Source: Parafrankia elaeagni
GTDB taxonomy: Bacteria; Actinomycetota; Actinomycetes; Frankiales; Frankiaceae
NCBI RefSeq assembly: GCF_000374165.1
Contig: NZ_KB893713.1
Location: forward strand, 76,853-140,852
Direction: 5' to 3'
Length of the DNA: 64,000 nt
Numbering within the stretch: the stretch's first letter is position 1; every line of letters begins with the position of its first letter. Below, piece by piece: positions 25,627-34,613 of this stretch. The translations under genes were made by a program, and so were the position numbers. Below the pieces are notes generated by a model that was given only the letters and a program-made list of their open reading frames with translations, made no database searches and had not been told where the DNA came from.

Positions 25627-27462
25627 ATGGCCGATGCGATCTTTCCTTTCGAGGACCGACGGGACTTCGCCGACGCGGAGCGGGGCCTGCTGGCGACCCT
25701 GGAACCGGCAACCGTCAGGGACGACGACGGAACGGTCGTGTGGGACAACGATTCGTATACGTCCTTTCTGACCGGTGATGGCCCGGATTCGGTTCACCGC
25801 AGCCTTTGGCGGCAGTCGTCACTGGTCGCGAAGCAGGGCCTTTTCGAGGTGGTTCCCGGCATCTACCAGGTGCGTGGTCTGGACCTGTCGAACGTCACGT
25901 TCGTCGAGGGCGCAGACGGAGTCATCGTGATCGACCCGCTGCTGTCCGTGGAGACGGCGCGGGCCGCACTGGAGCTGTACCGGTCCCAGCGCGGGAAACG
26001 GCCGGTCACGGCTGTGATCTACACGCACAGTCACGCGGACCACTTCGGCGGGGTGAAGGGTGTCGTGGCCCAGGAGGAGGTCGACGCCGGCCGGGTGCCG
26101 GTGATCGCCCCGCTGGGGTTCATGGAACACGCGATCTCGGAGAACGTCTACGCGGGAACGGCGATGGCCCGCCGGGCCGGGTACATGTACGGCGCCGCGC
26201 TCGCACGCGGTCCCCGCGGGGGTGTCGGGGCCGGGCTGGGGCAGACGACCTCGACCGGGACGGTCAGCCTGATACCGCCCACGGTCGACATCACGCGGTC
26301 GGGCCAGGAGATGACCGTCGACGGGGTCCGGATGGTGTTCCAGCTGGCGCCGAACTCCGAGGCGCCGGCCGAGATGCACTTCCTGTTTCCGGAGCAGCGG
26401 GCGCTGTGCATCGCCGAGAACGCCACCCACACGCTGCACAACGTCCTGACGCTGCGCGGGGCGCTGGTGCGGGACCCGCACGCCTGGGCGCGCTATCTGA
26501 CCGAGGCGATCGAGACGTTCGCGGCCGGCGCCGACGTCGTCTTCGCCTCCCATCACTGGCCCACCTGGGGCGCGGACAACGTCGTCGAGTTCCTGCGGCT
26601 CCAGCGTGACCTGTACGCCTACCAGCACGACCAGACCGTCCGACTGATCAACAAGGGCCGCACCGGCGCCGAGATCGGCGAGGAGCTCACGCTGCCGCCC
26701 GCGCTGACGCGCGCCTGGCACACGCACGGCTACTACGGATCGATCAGCCACAACGTCAAGGCGATCTACCAGCGCTACATGGGCTGGTACGACGGCAACC
26801 CCGCCCGGCTGTGGCAGCACCCGCCACAGGAGGCCGCGCGCCGCTACGTGGACTTCATGGGCGGCGCCGACACCGTCGTCGAGAAGGCCCAGCGATCGGC
26901 GGACGAGGGCGACCTGCGGTGGGCGGCACAGGTGCTCGACCACGTCGTGTTCGCCGAGCCCGAGTACAAGGAAGCCCGCGCCCTGCTCGCCGACGTCCTG
27001 GAGAAGCTCGGTTTCGGCTGCGAGAACGGCACCTGGCGAAACTCCTATCTGTCCGGGGCGCGGGAGCTGCGCGAGGGCGGCTTCGGCACGCCGACCGTGT
27101 CCAACTCCCCCGACGTCCTCGCTCAGCTGCCACCGGAGATGTTCTTCGACGCGCTCGCCGTCCAGGTGAACGGGCCGCAGGCGTGGGATCTCGAGCTGGC
27201 GCTGCGCTGGGTGTTCCCCGACCACGGATCGGATTTCCGCACCACGCTGGTCAACGGCGTGTTCACCTACGTGCGTGCGGGGTCGGGCGACGTCTCGCTG
27301 ACCGTGACGGTGCCGCGACCAGCCCTGGTTCCCCTGGCTTCGGGGAACGTCGACGCCGCCCGCGCGGCCGGGCTCTCCCTCGACGGCGACGAAGGCACGC
27401 TGCGTCAGCTGCTCGGTGCCCTCGACCCCGGCGACCCGAACTTCAACATCATCGAGCCGTAG
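25627..27462 (+). CDS. Alkylsulfatase (SdsA1/BDS1-like metallo-beta-lactamase family)
   Basis: 611 residues from ATG 25627, preceded by GGAGG. The metal site THSHADH lies at 133-139 (H134, H136, D138, H139), and further ligands lie in ENATHTLHN and SHHWP. A helical dimerisation domain and a C-terminal SCP2-like domain ([16 protein letters not shown]) complete the SdsA1 architecture. These enzymes hydrolyse alkyl sulfates such as SDS, releasing fatty alcohol and sulfate. There is no signal peptide, so the enzyme is probably cytoplasmic, unlike secreted SdsA1. It heads a group with DUF202 and DUF2254 genes. Confidence 0.92.
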   Translation: MADAIFPFEDRRDFADAERGLLATLEPATVRDDDGTVVWDNDSYTSFLTGDGPDSVHRSLWRQSSLVAKQGLFEVVPGIYQVRGLDLSNVTFVEGADGVIVIDPLLSVETARAALELYRSQRGKRPVTAVIYTHSHADHFGGVKGVVAQEEVDAGRVPVIAPLGFMEHAISENVYAGTAMARRAGYMYGAALARGPRGGVGAGLGQTTSTGTVSLIPPTVDITRSGQEMTVDGVRMVFQLAPNSEAPAEMHFLFPEQRALCIAENATHTLHNVLTLRGALVRDPHAWARYLTEAIETFAAGADVVFASHHWPTWGADNVVEFLRLQRDLYAYQHDQTVRLINKGRTGAEIGEELTLPPALTRAWHTHGYYGSISHNVKAIYQRYMGWYDGNPARLWQHPPQEAARRYVDFMGGADTVVEKAQRSADEGDLRWAAQVLDHVVFAEPEYKEARALLADVLEKLGFGCENGTWRNSYLSGARELREGGFGTPTVSNSPDVLAQLPPEMFFDALAVQVNGPQAWDLELALRWVFPDHGSDFRTTLVNGVFTYVRAGSGDVSLTVTVPRPALVPLASGNVDAARAAGLSLDGDEGTLRQLLGALDPGDPNFNIIEP

Positions 27463-27506
27463 CCGACCTGTCGATGACGGAGCCGTGGACGATGGAGCGG
27501 TAGGCG

Positions 27507-27950
27507 ATGGCGGACGCACCGGGCGCCGCCGGGGCCGGTGCCGGTGCCGGCGGCCGGCAGCCCCCGCAGGATCCCGCCCACCCGGCCCCGGCCCCGGCCG
27601 GCGGGCCGGGCGGGCCGGGCGCCGGCTCGCGGGCCCGTGACCACCTCGCGAACGAACGGACGTTCCTGGCGTGGCTGCGCACGTCCGTCAACGTGATGGC
27701 GCTCGGGCTCGCCTTCGCGGCGTTCGGCGACGTCACGACCGCCCCGTCGCTGGCGGCGGGGGCGATCCTCGCCCTGCTCGGCGGAGCGGGACTCTGGTAC
27801 GCGACAGGCCGCTACCGCCGCGTCAACCGCGAGATCGACGAAGGGTCCTTCACCACCGGGGCGAACGTGGCCGGCCCGACGCTGGTCAGCCTGGTCGTCG
27901 CCACGACCATCCTGATCGCCCTCCTGCTCCTCGTCCTCGCCGCACGATGA
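27507..27950 (+). CDS. DUF202 family membrane protein (YidH-like)
   Basis: 147 residues from ATG 27507. A 45-residue Gly/Ala/Pro-rich tail precedes the family signature RDHLANERTFLAWLRTSVN. Three hydrophobic segments follow (VMALGLAFAAFG, AGAILALLGGAGLWYATG, LVSLVVATTILIALLLLVLA). DUF202 proteins are small inner-membrane proteins of unknown role. Its stop overlaps the ATG of the DUF2254 gene, so the two were translated together. Confidence 0.85.
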   Translation: MADAPGAAGAGAGAGGRQPPQDPAHPAPAPAGGPGGPGAGSRARDHLANERTFLAWLRTSVNVMALGLAFAAFGDVTTAPSLAAGAILALLGGAGLWYATGRYRRVNREIDEGSFTTGANVAGPTLVSLVVATTILIALLLLVLAAR

Positions 27951-29061
27951 CGGACGGCCCCGCGCCGGAGCACGAGTGGTGCCGGCCGCCGCGGCACCGC
28001 CACCACGGGCTGGGGCACCGCTGGCGCACCCGCGTCGTCGCGGGCACGATCATCGCCGGCGGGACGGTCCTGGGCTGGGCGGTCCCGCACTGGGAACCGC
28101 ACCTGCCCCGGGTCGGGCTCGACTACCAGGCATCCACCGCCCAGGCCACGCTGGCGGCGATCGCCGGAGCCATGATCACACTCTCGGGGTTCATCGTCAC
28201 CGCGATCACCGTGGTGGCGCAGACGGTGCAGGGCATGTCCCCACGTCTGGTCGGCGCGCTGCGTCACGTGGGCCGCTACACGGCCGCGTTCGCGCTGCTC
28301 GTCGGCACCGCACTCTATGCTCTCACCGCGCTCAGCCAGATCAACTCCGAACGCATTCCGCGTACGACGGTCACCCTGGCCGTGGCGTTCGTCCTCCTCG
28401 ACGCGGTCGCCCTGCCCTACCTGCTCGGTTCCCTCCGGGAGGCCGTGACCGGCGGCGGGCCGGCCCCTGGTCGAGATCGCCGGGCCGCACCGTCCCGGCA
28501 TCGTGCAGGGATTCGACGAGCACCGCATGGTACGGATGGCGTCCCGTGCGGGTGTGCGCATCGAGCTCCGGCGCGCGATCGGGGACTTCGCCGGCTCCGG
28601 TACCGAGGATCGCGGTCCGGGCGCTCTCACCCGGGGTCGATGATCCGTCCACGGCCGTGCAGGCTCTCGACCAGATCGAGGACTGCCTGACCCGCCTGGC
28701 CGACCGCGCGCTGGGGACCTGCGCGCTTCTCGATCGCGGCGGCGAGGCCCGCGTCGTCTACCCCGTGCCGCGATGGCCCGATCTCGTGTCGCTCGGCCTG
28801 GACGAGACCATCCAGTACGGCGCTGCCAGCCTCCAGGTCGTCCGCCGGGTCCGCCTGCTGCTCGACCGCGTCGAACACGCCGCGCCGACGGACCGGCAGC
28901 CGCCCCTGGCGGAACGGCGGGCCCTGCTCGACCGCCTGATCCGAAGCGGCTTCCCGGACCCGGTGCTCGCCGCGACGGCGGTCGGTGCGGCGATCAGCCC
29001 GCTCCCCATCGTGGCGAGCACCGGGTCCGGGAAGCCGCGACAGGTGGCCGGACGGGCGTGA
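27947..29061 (+). pseudogene. DUF2254 membrane protein broken by two deletions
   Basis: The first frame from ATG 27947 gives the DUF2254 membrane part (QATLAAIAGAMITLSGFIVT, TVVAQTVQGMSPRLV) and ends usefully near 28,460 at REAVTGGG. A second frame carries VEIAGPHRPGIVQGFDEHR to RRAIGDFA at about 28,590. A third frame resumes at AVRALSPGVDDPSTAVQALD and runs to 29,061. Each switch also skips residues that intact relatives have, so these are deletions rather than single-base errors. The membrane part could still be made, but not the full protein. Confidence 0.8.
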
Positions 29062-29073
29062 CCATGGACGGCG

Positions 29074-29107
29074 GTGTGCCCCAGGCCTTCCGAGGCCTGG
29101 GGCACAC
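29074..29107. terminator. Perfect 15-bp bidirectional terminator hairpin
   Basis: The arms at 29,074-29,088 and 29,093-29,107 are exact complements around a TCCG loop. It lies between the end of the plus-strand DUF2254 remnant and the end of the minus-strand catalase gene, so it can serve both. There is no strong T-tract, as is usual in such GC-rich genomes. Confidence 0.85.
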
Positions 29108-29133
29108 ACCAACCACGGGCTTTCGGGACGGTG

Positions 29134-30657
29134 TCAGGCCTTCGCCTGGGCGCTGGAACGCGCCGGACTGGCCTGCTTCGCGGCCTTCGGGTCGACCTCC
29201 GACTGCTTCGCGCGCACCATCTCCTCGACGTGGTCACCGAGGTCCTTGTCGACGTTGCGCCAGTACTGGAACGCACGCAGCAGAACCGGCTCGCTCACGC
29301 CGTTGAGCAGGTGGCCGGCGATGTTCTCGACGAGCCGGGCGCGGGCCGCGTCGTCGAGGACCTCCCGGACCATCGTGCCGGCCTGGCCCCAGTCGTCGTC
29401 GTCACGGCGCGGGGTGTACGCGGTACGGACCATCTCGCCGTCGGCGTACCAGTGGCCACCGTCGTCGGTCAGCTCCGGCTGCGCCGCCGGGCCGCCGTAG
29501 GAGTTCGGCGCGTACACCGGGTCGGAGACGTTCTGTACCCGCATCGCGCCGTCCTTGGAATAGCTGTGGACGGGTACCTTCGCCGAGTTCACCGGGATCT
29601 GCTTGTAGTTCACCCCGAGCCGGGCGCGGTGGGCGTCGGCGTAGCTGAACCCGCGGGCCAGCAGCATCTTGTCCGGCGACAGGCCGGTGCCGGCGACGAG
29701 GTTGTTCGGCTCGAAGGCCGCCTGTTCCATCTCGGTGTGGTAATCCGCGATGTTCCGGTTCAGCGTGAGGCGGCCGACCTCCTGCAACGGGTAGTCGCTG
29801 TGCGGCCACACCTTGGTCAGGTCGAACGGGTTGAAGCGGTAGGACTTCGCCTCGTCGAACGGCATGATCTGCATCTTGAGCGTCCAGCTCGGGAACTCCC
29901 CGTCGCGGATGTGCTCGTACAGGTCACGCTGGTGGTAGTCGGTGTCGATAGCTGCCATCTGGTCGGCTTCGTCCTGCGTGAAGCACTCGACCCCCTGGTC
30001 GGTCTTGAAGTGGTACTTCACCCAGAAACGCTCACCCGCCGCATTGATCCACATGTAGGTGTGGCTGGAGTAACCGTTCATGTGCCGCCAGGTCCGCGGG
30101 ATGCCGCGGTCCCCCATCAGCCAGGTCACCTGGTGGGCGGATTCCGGCGAGAGCGTCCAGAAGTCCCACTGCATGTCGTGGTCCCGCAGGTTGTTGTCCG
30201 AACGGCGCTTCTGCGACCGGATGAAGTGCTGGAACTTCATCGGGTCCCTGACGAAGAACACCGGCGTGTTGTTGCCGACGATGTCCAGGTTGCCGTCCGG
30301 CGTGTAGAACTTCACCGCGAACCCGCGCGGGTCACGCCAGGTGTCCGGGCTGCCCCGCTCCCCCGCCACCGTGGAGAACCGGATCAGCACGTCCGTGGTC
30401 GCCCCCGGCTGGAACACCGCCGCCCGTGTGAAGGCACTGACGTCCTGCGTCACCTCGAACGCCCCGAACGCCCCGCCGCCCTTGGCGTGCGGCTGGCGCT
30501 CCGGGATCCGTTCCCGGTTGAAGTTCGCCATCTGCTCGATCAGATAGTGGTCCTGGAGCAGCAGCGGACCGTCCGGGCCGACACTCAGCGAGTGTTCGTC
30601 GCTGGCGACGGGGATCCCGGCATCGGTGGTAGTTGGACGACGCTCCTGTGTTGTCAC
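29134..30657 (-). CDS. Monofunctional haem catalase
   Basis: 507 residues from ATG 30657. The catalytic His is H57 in ERQPHAKG, the distal Asn lies in [11 protein letters not shown], and the haem-ligand Tyr in [16 protein letters not shown]. The order and length match small-subunit (clade 3-type) catalases, which dismutate hydrogen peroxide in the cytosol. A Lys/Ala-rich tail ([17 protein letters not shown]) is unremarkable. It may protect against peroxide from oxidases such as the GMC enzyme or P450. The gene is single. Confidence 0.95.
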   Translation of the reverse strand: MTTQERRPTTTDAGIPVASDEHSLSVGPDGPLLLQDHYLIEQMANFNRERIPERQPHAKGGGAFGAFEVTQDVSAFTRAAVFQPGATTDVLIRFSTVAGERGSPDTWRDPRGFAVKFYTPDGNLDIVGNNTPVFFVRDPMKFQHFIRSQKRRSDNNLRDHDMQWDFWTLSPESAHQVTWLMGDRGIPRTWRHMNGYSSHTYMWINAAGERFWVKYHFKTDQGVECFTQDEADQMAAIDTDYHQRDLYEHIRDGEFPSWTLKMQIMPFDEAKSYRFNPFDLTKVWPHSDYPLQEVGRLTLNRNIADYHTEMEQAAFEPNNLVAGTGLSPDKMLLARGFSYADAHRARLGVNYKQIPVNSAKVPVHSYSKDGAMRVQNVSDPVYAPNSYGGPAAQPELTDDGGHWYADGEMVRTAYTPRRDDDDWGQAGTMVREVLDDAARARLVENIAGHLLNGVSEPVLLRAFQYWRNVDKDLGDHVEEMVRAKQSEVDPKAAKQASPARSSAQAKA

Positions 30658-30885
30658 CGCAAACTCCTCATCCTGCCGCCATCACGATTCTCGGATGGAA
30701 CCCACCGCCCCCGGCTGGTGGGCCCGCCGCCGCCCGCCGAGCCAGGCACAGGCCAGGCGCGCGCCGTTCGGGCCGGTGACCTGCGCAGACGCAGACCAGA
30801 CCGGACCCGCGGACAGTGCCGCTCACTCCGCCTACCCGTCTACCGCCGCCACACACACCCCAGCCCCGACCGATCGATCTCATCC

Positions 30886-31024
30886 ACCCGTACCCGCACC
30901 GCCACCCGTACCCGTACCCGCACCGCCACCCGTACCCGTACCCTCACCGCCACCCGTACCCGCACCGCCACCCGGCCCCGGACACGGACCCGGACCCGGA
31001 CACGGACCCGGCCCCGGACCCGGG
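30886..31024. repeat. Compound minisatellite of 6-bp units
   Basis: Interleaved ACCCGT, ACCCGC and ACCGCC units run for about 90 bp and then pass into CCCGGACACGGA-type units to about 31,024. The plus-strand translation is a meaningless PYPHRHPYP repeat. No spacers of CRISPR type are present. The rest of 30,658-30,885 shows no gene. Confidence 0.85.
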
Positions 31025-31027
31025 CAC

Positions 31028-31148
31028 GACCCTGAACCTGGCCGGCTGCCTGGGCACGGTGATCCTCAACCAGCCGTCCGTCGCGACGAACGACACCCTG
31101 ACGGCCGGGAGCAGCAACAAGAACGGCGGATCATGGTTCCGACCTTGA
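31028..31148 (+). other. Possible C-terminal remnant of a secreted protein
   Basis: Immediately after the minisatellite a plus-strand frame reads TLNLAGCLGTVILNQPSVAT, then NDTLTAGSSNKNGGSW, ending at TGA 31,148. The composition is protein-like and differs from the repeat. No start codon with a ribosome-binding site precedes it. Family not recognised. Confidence 0.25.
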
Positions 31149-31172
31149 CAGCCCTCGGCCCATAGTTAGACT
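31145..31172 (+). promoter_or_regulatory. Candidate promoter of the CoA-transferase gene
   Basis: TTGACA at 31,145 and TAGACT at 31,167 are 16 bp apart, in an AT-rich gap. They lie about 85 bases before the CoA-transferase start. Just downstream, CCAAAAATTGG is a short palindrome that could bind a regulator. Confidence 0.45.
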
Positions 31173-31256
31173 CAGTCCAAAAATTGGGCTTGAATATCGG
31201 GTTGTGAACACCGAGAAGCTCACCGCGTTCGGGCGTCGAGAGAAAGCGCAGGAACC

Positions 31257-32474
31257 GTGCACAAACCACTCACCGGCATCAAGATGGTCGAGGTCGCCCA
31301 GTTCACCTTCACTCCCGCCGCCGGCGCGGTGCTGACCGAGTGGGGTGCCGAGGTCATCAAGGTCGAACATGCCGAGATGGGTGACGCCCAGCGAGGAATG
31401 CGCAGTCAGCCCAGGGCCGACTCGTGGCACCCGGTGATGGACCATCCCAACCGCGGCAAGAAGAGCATCGGGCTCGCCCTGGAGCAGCCGGCCGCGTACG
31501 AGGTCCTGATGGATCTCTGCCGCGACGCCGACGTGTTCCTGACCAACTTCCTGCCCGATGCGCGCCGGCGCCTGCGGCTGGACGTCGAGGACATCCGCAA
31601 GGCGAATCCGAACATCGTCTACGTCCGCGGCAGCGCCCACGGGCAGCGGGGGCCCTGGGCCGAGCGGGGCGGGTTCGACGGCTCGTCGTTCTGGTGCCGG
31701 ATGGGGAGCGCCTGGGGCGTCACCCCCACCGACAGCGACCGACTGATCACGATGCCGGCCGGCGCCTACGGTGACACGACGGGCGGCATGGCGATCGCCG
31801 GCGGCATCGCCGCCGCACTGCTCGGCCGGGCCCGCACCGGCGAACCGACAGTCGTCGACGTGTCGCTGATGAGCGTCGGCGCCTGGGCGTTCGCGCTGGA
31901 GGTGGGCAACGCCGATCTCCTGGGCCCCGACAATCCGCCCGAGCGCCTCAACGACATGATGGGCCGGATCAGCAACCCGACTGTCGGCAGCTACCGGACG
32001 TCCGACGGTCGTTGGATCAACCTGACCATCATGCAGTCGTTCCGGTACTTCCCCGACCTCTGCCAGCACCTCGGCCTCGACGAGCTCATCGACGACGAGC
32101 GCTTCGACACCGCCGAGAAGCTGATGGCCAACGGGCCGGCGGCCGGGGGCCTGGTCGCCGAGGCCATCGGGGCCAGGCCGTACGCGTACTGGGTGGAGAA
32201 GCTGCAGACGCTGCAGGGCCAGTGGGCGCCGGTCCAGGGCCCCCTCGACATTCTCGAGGACCCGCAGATGACCGCCAACGGCTACCTCGTCCCGGTGGTG
32301 GACTCCGCCGGGCACCAGCGGCGGATGGTGACCAACCCGGTCCAGTTCGACGAGACGCCGCCGGAGACCCGGCGGGGCCCGCTGTTCGCCGAGCACACCG
32401 ACGATCTGCTGCGTGAGCTCGGCCGGACCGAGGAGGAGATCCTCCAGATGAAGATCGACGGCGCCTGCACCTGA
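31257..32474 (+). CDS. CaiB/BaiF family (class III) CoA-transferase
   Basis: 405 residues from GTG 31257, after AGGA. The N-terminal KMVEVAQFTFTPAAGAVLTEWGAEVIKVEH is the interlocked-fold opening of the family (read here in two parts). The catalytic Asp is likely that in GAYGDTTGG, and RTGEPTVVDVSLM follows. These enzymes move CoA between carboxylic acids, activating substrates for beta-oxidation-like breakdown. Frankia and mycobacteria have many paralogues. It is convergent with an MFS gene, 21 bases apart. Substrate unknown. Confidence 0.92.
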   Translation: MHKPLTGIKMVEVAQFTFTPAAGAVLTEWGAEVIKVEHAEMGDAQRGMRSQPRADSWHPVMDHPNRGKKSIGLALEQPAAYEVLMDLCRDADVFLTNFLPDARRRLRLDVEDIRKANPNIVYVRGSAHGQRGPWAERGGFDGSSFWCRMGSAWGVTPTDSDRLITMPAGAYGDTTGGMAIAGGIAAALLGRARTGEPTVVDVSLMSVGAWAFALEVGNADLLGPDNPPERLNDMMGRISNPTVGSYRTSDGRWINLTIMQSFRYFPDLCQHLGLDELIDDERFDTAEKLMANGPAAGGLVAEAIGARPYAYWVEKLQTLQGQWAPVQGPLDILEDPQMTANGYLVPVVDSAGHQRRMVTNPVQFDETPPETRRGPLFAEHTDDLLRELGRTEEEILQMKIDGACT

Positions 32475-32495
32475 GTGCGCTGTCGTTCCTGTCGG

Positions 32496-33824
32496 TCAGG
32501 AGGCCCCGGCGGCGCCGCGGCCTCGCCGCAGCAGGACGAGCGCCGTCAGGGCAAGCAGACCGACGACGGTGACGAACACGAGCCCGGCGAGGCGCAGCGT
32601 CGTCAGTTCGGCCAGCACCCCGACTCCGACGACCGGCAGCGAGATCGCGACATAGGCCACGACGAAGAAGGCCGACGAGGTCTCGGCTCGGGCTGGTGGC
32701 GGGGCGGCGGCCAGCAGCCCTCCGAGGCCCGAGGCGAAGCTGAGGCCCTGCCCGATGCCGGCCACCACGCCCCCCGCGACGAGCAGCGGAAGGGACGAGG
32801 CGGCGATGGCGCCGCCGACCAGCGCGACTCCGACCACGAGCGCCGCGCAGCCGGCCGGCAGCCCGACGGCGTGCCCGGTGCGGCGGGCGAGCACCTGGCC
32901 GAGCGCCGAGCCGGCGAACACTGCGGCGACGACCAGACCGGTGACCAGCGGGTTGTGCTCGTCGAGCGTCTGGGCCAGGAAGGCCGGGCCGACCGCGGTG
33001 AACAGGCCGAGGACCGCGAAGCCGGCGAAGCCCGCGAGGGCCGCGCGCACGAACACCGCCCGGGCGGCGGGCGGCACCCGCGGCCGCGAGAGCAGCCGGG
33101 CACCGCCGGCGCCCTGCGCCACCGACGCCCGGGCCTGCCGGGACACCGTCTCGGGGGCCAACAGCACGCCCAGCACCGCCGGAACCAGCAGGGCGAGGTT
33201 GATGACGTAGGTCAGCTGCAGCGGGTCCGGACCATAGCGGGCGATGATGCCGGCGAGCAGCGGGCCCAGGCCCAGACCGCCCATGTTCGCGATCGTGGGC
33301 ACGAGGGTGGCTCGGCCCGCGCTCCGCGGTGGGGCGAGATCGACGAGGGTCGCGGTCGCGGTCCCGGTGAAGATCCCCGCGGACAGGCCGGAGAGCAGCC
33401 GACCCGCCAGCAGCGCTGGCAGCCCACCGGCGAACAGGAACATCAGCGCGCTCGCCACGGCGGCACCCAGACCCGCCAGCAGGACGGGACGCCGGCCGAC
33501 CCGGTCGGACAGCCGGCCGAAGGCCAGCAACGCGATGATCACCCCGACCGCGTAGGTGGCGAAGATGATCGTGATGGTCAGCTGTGAGAACCCGAACTCG
33601 GCGCGGTAGCCCGGATAGAGCGGGGTCGGCAGAGTAGTGCTGGCCATGGTGAGGGTGAACGCGTAGGCAACGGCGGCGAGCCCCCCGGCCCGCCCCAGCG
33701 CTCCACCCCCCGGGCCAGGGCCGGCGGTGGCGGGCTCGGCGGGCGGCGGCGGGACGACGGATGGCCGGTTCACCACCCGCACGCTATTGCCGCCGGTTCC
33801 TCCGACGCGAGGCCCACCCCCCAT
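32496..33824 (-). CDS. MFS transporter, 12-segment DHA1-type
   Basis: Up to 442 residues; the start is uncertain because the first 40 residues are low-complexity, and GTG codons at 33,782 or nearby are as likely as ATG 33,824. Motif A, GRLSDRVGRRPVL, lies in loop 2-3, and twelve hydrophobic segments follow (SALMFLFAGGLPALLAGRLL, LVAGGVVAGIGQGLSFASG, VFVTVVGLLALTALVLL). Proton-driven export of small molecules is expected. It is separated from the Liv operon upstream by a strong terminator, so it has its own promoter. Confidence 0.88.
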   Translation of the reverse strand: MGGGPRVGGTGGNSVRVVNRPSVVPPPPAEPATAGPGPGGGALGRAGGLAAVAYAFTLTMASTTLPTPLYPGYRAEFGFSQLTITIIFATYAVGVIIALLAFGRLSDRVGRRPVLLAGLGAAVASALMFLFAGGLPALLAGRLLSGLSAGIFTGTATATLVDLAPPRSAGRATLVPTIANMGGLGLGPLLAGIIARYGPDPLQLTYVINLALLVPAVLGVLLAPETVSRQARASVAQGAGGARLLSRPRVPPAARAVFVRAALAGFAGFAVLGLFTAVGPAFLAQTLDEHNPLVTGLVVAAVFAGSALGQVLARRTGHAVGLPAGCAALVVGVALVGGAIAASSLPLLVAGGVVAGIGQGLSFASGLGGLLAAAPPPARAETSSAFFVVAYVAISLPVVGVGVLAELTTLRLAGLVFVTVVGLLALTALVLLRRGRGAAGAS

Positions 33825-33845
33825 CCGGCGTCGAGGGTGACCGCT

Positions 33846-33879
33846 CCACCCCGATCCCGTGGCCGCGGGATCGGGGTGG
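33846..33879 (-). terminator. 14-bp hairpin terminator of the Liv operon
   Basis: CCACCCCGATCCCG at 33,846-33,859 and its exact complement at 33,866-33,879 flank a six-base loop. It lies 15 bases after the livF stop codon on the minus strand. Confidence 0.85.
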
Positions 33880-33893
33880 GACGAACCGAGTGC

Positions 33894-34613
33894 CTACGCG
33901 GCCTCCTCCTCGCTGATGCCGAGGTAGGCGCCTTCCAGAAGCTTGGGGGCGGCGGCCAGTTCACTGGCCGATCCCCGTAACACGATGCTGCCCCGGTTGA
34001 GGACGGCCGCGGTGTCGGCGACCTCGAGGGCGAGGTTGACGTGCTGTTCGACCAGGATCACCGCGCACTGGTGGTCGGCGGCGATGCGGCTGACGGTGTT
34101 GAACAGGTCCTCGACGATCAGGGGAGCCAGGCCCATGCTGAGTTCGTCGATCAGCAGCACCCGGGGCTGCTGGATCAGGGCCCGCGCCATGACCAGCATC
34201 TGCTGTTCGCCACCGGAGAGCGCCCCCGCCGGCAGGTGCCACCGCTTCTCGAGCGCCGGAAAGGTCTCGAGGAGGCTTTTCGCTTTCGGACCGTTGCGAC
34301 GCGCCGCGACTTTTATGTTCTCCTCGACGGACAGCGAGGTGAACAGACAGCGGTTGTCGGGGACGAGTACCACCCCGGCCGCGTTCGCCGTGGCGGGTCG
34401 GCCGTTACGCAGCCGCTTGCCATCGACGCTGATGGTGCCCTTCTGCGCCGGCAGCAGGCCGGCAAGGGTCAGCAGCAGCGTGGTCTTGCCGGCACCGTTC
34501 GGTCCGAGCAGCGCCAGTACGGAGCTGGCCTCGACCGTGAGATCGAGGTTCCGGAAGGCGGTGGTGCTGCCTCTCCCGCCGCTGAGGTCGGCACATTCCA
34601 GCCGGGTGGTCAT
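33894..34613 (-). CDS. livF: Branched-chain amino-acid-type ABC transporter ATPase (LivF)
   Basis: 239 residues from ATG 34613, which overlaps the stop of the fused permease gene (ATGA). Walker A is LLGPNGAGKTT, the signature is LSGGEQQM, and Walker B is VLLIDELSMGL, with an H-loop EQHV. Residue order and size are those of LivF. It pairs with the LivG domain of the fused protein to power uptake. The true ligand need not be an amino acid, as many actinobacterial Liv systems carry aromatic or other acids. Confidence 0.93.
   Translation of the reverse strand: MTTRLECADLSGGRGSTTAFRNLDLTVEASSVLALLGPNGAGKTTLLLTLAGLLPAQKGTISVDGKRLRNGRPATANAAGVVLVPDNRCLFTSLSVEENIKVAARRNGPKAKSLLETFPALEKRWHLPAGALSGGEQQMLVMARALIQQPRVLLIDELSMGLAPLIVEDLFNTVSRIAADHQCAVILVEQHVNLALEVADTAAVLNRGSIVLRGSASELAAAPKLLEGAYLGISEEEAA

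Noticed and set aside
28460..28610. Programmed frameshifting to explain the DUF2254 gene
   Set aside because: Conserved residues are missing at both switches, so slippage alone could not give a normal protein.
30886..31024. Plus-strand frame rich in Pro-Tyr-His repeats
   Set aside because: It is a translation of a 6-bp minisatellite; all three frames give repeats, and there is no ribosome-binding site.
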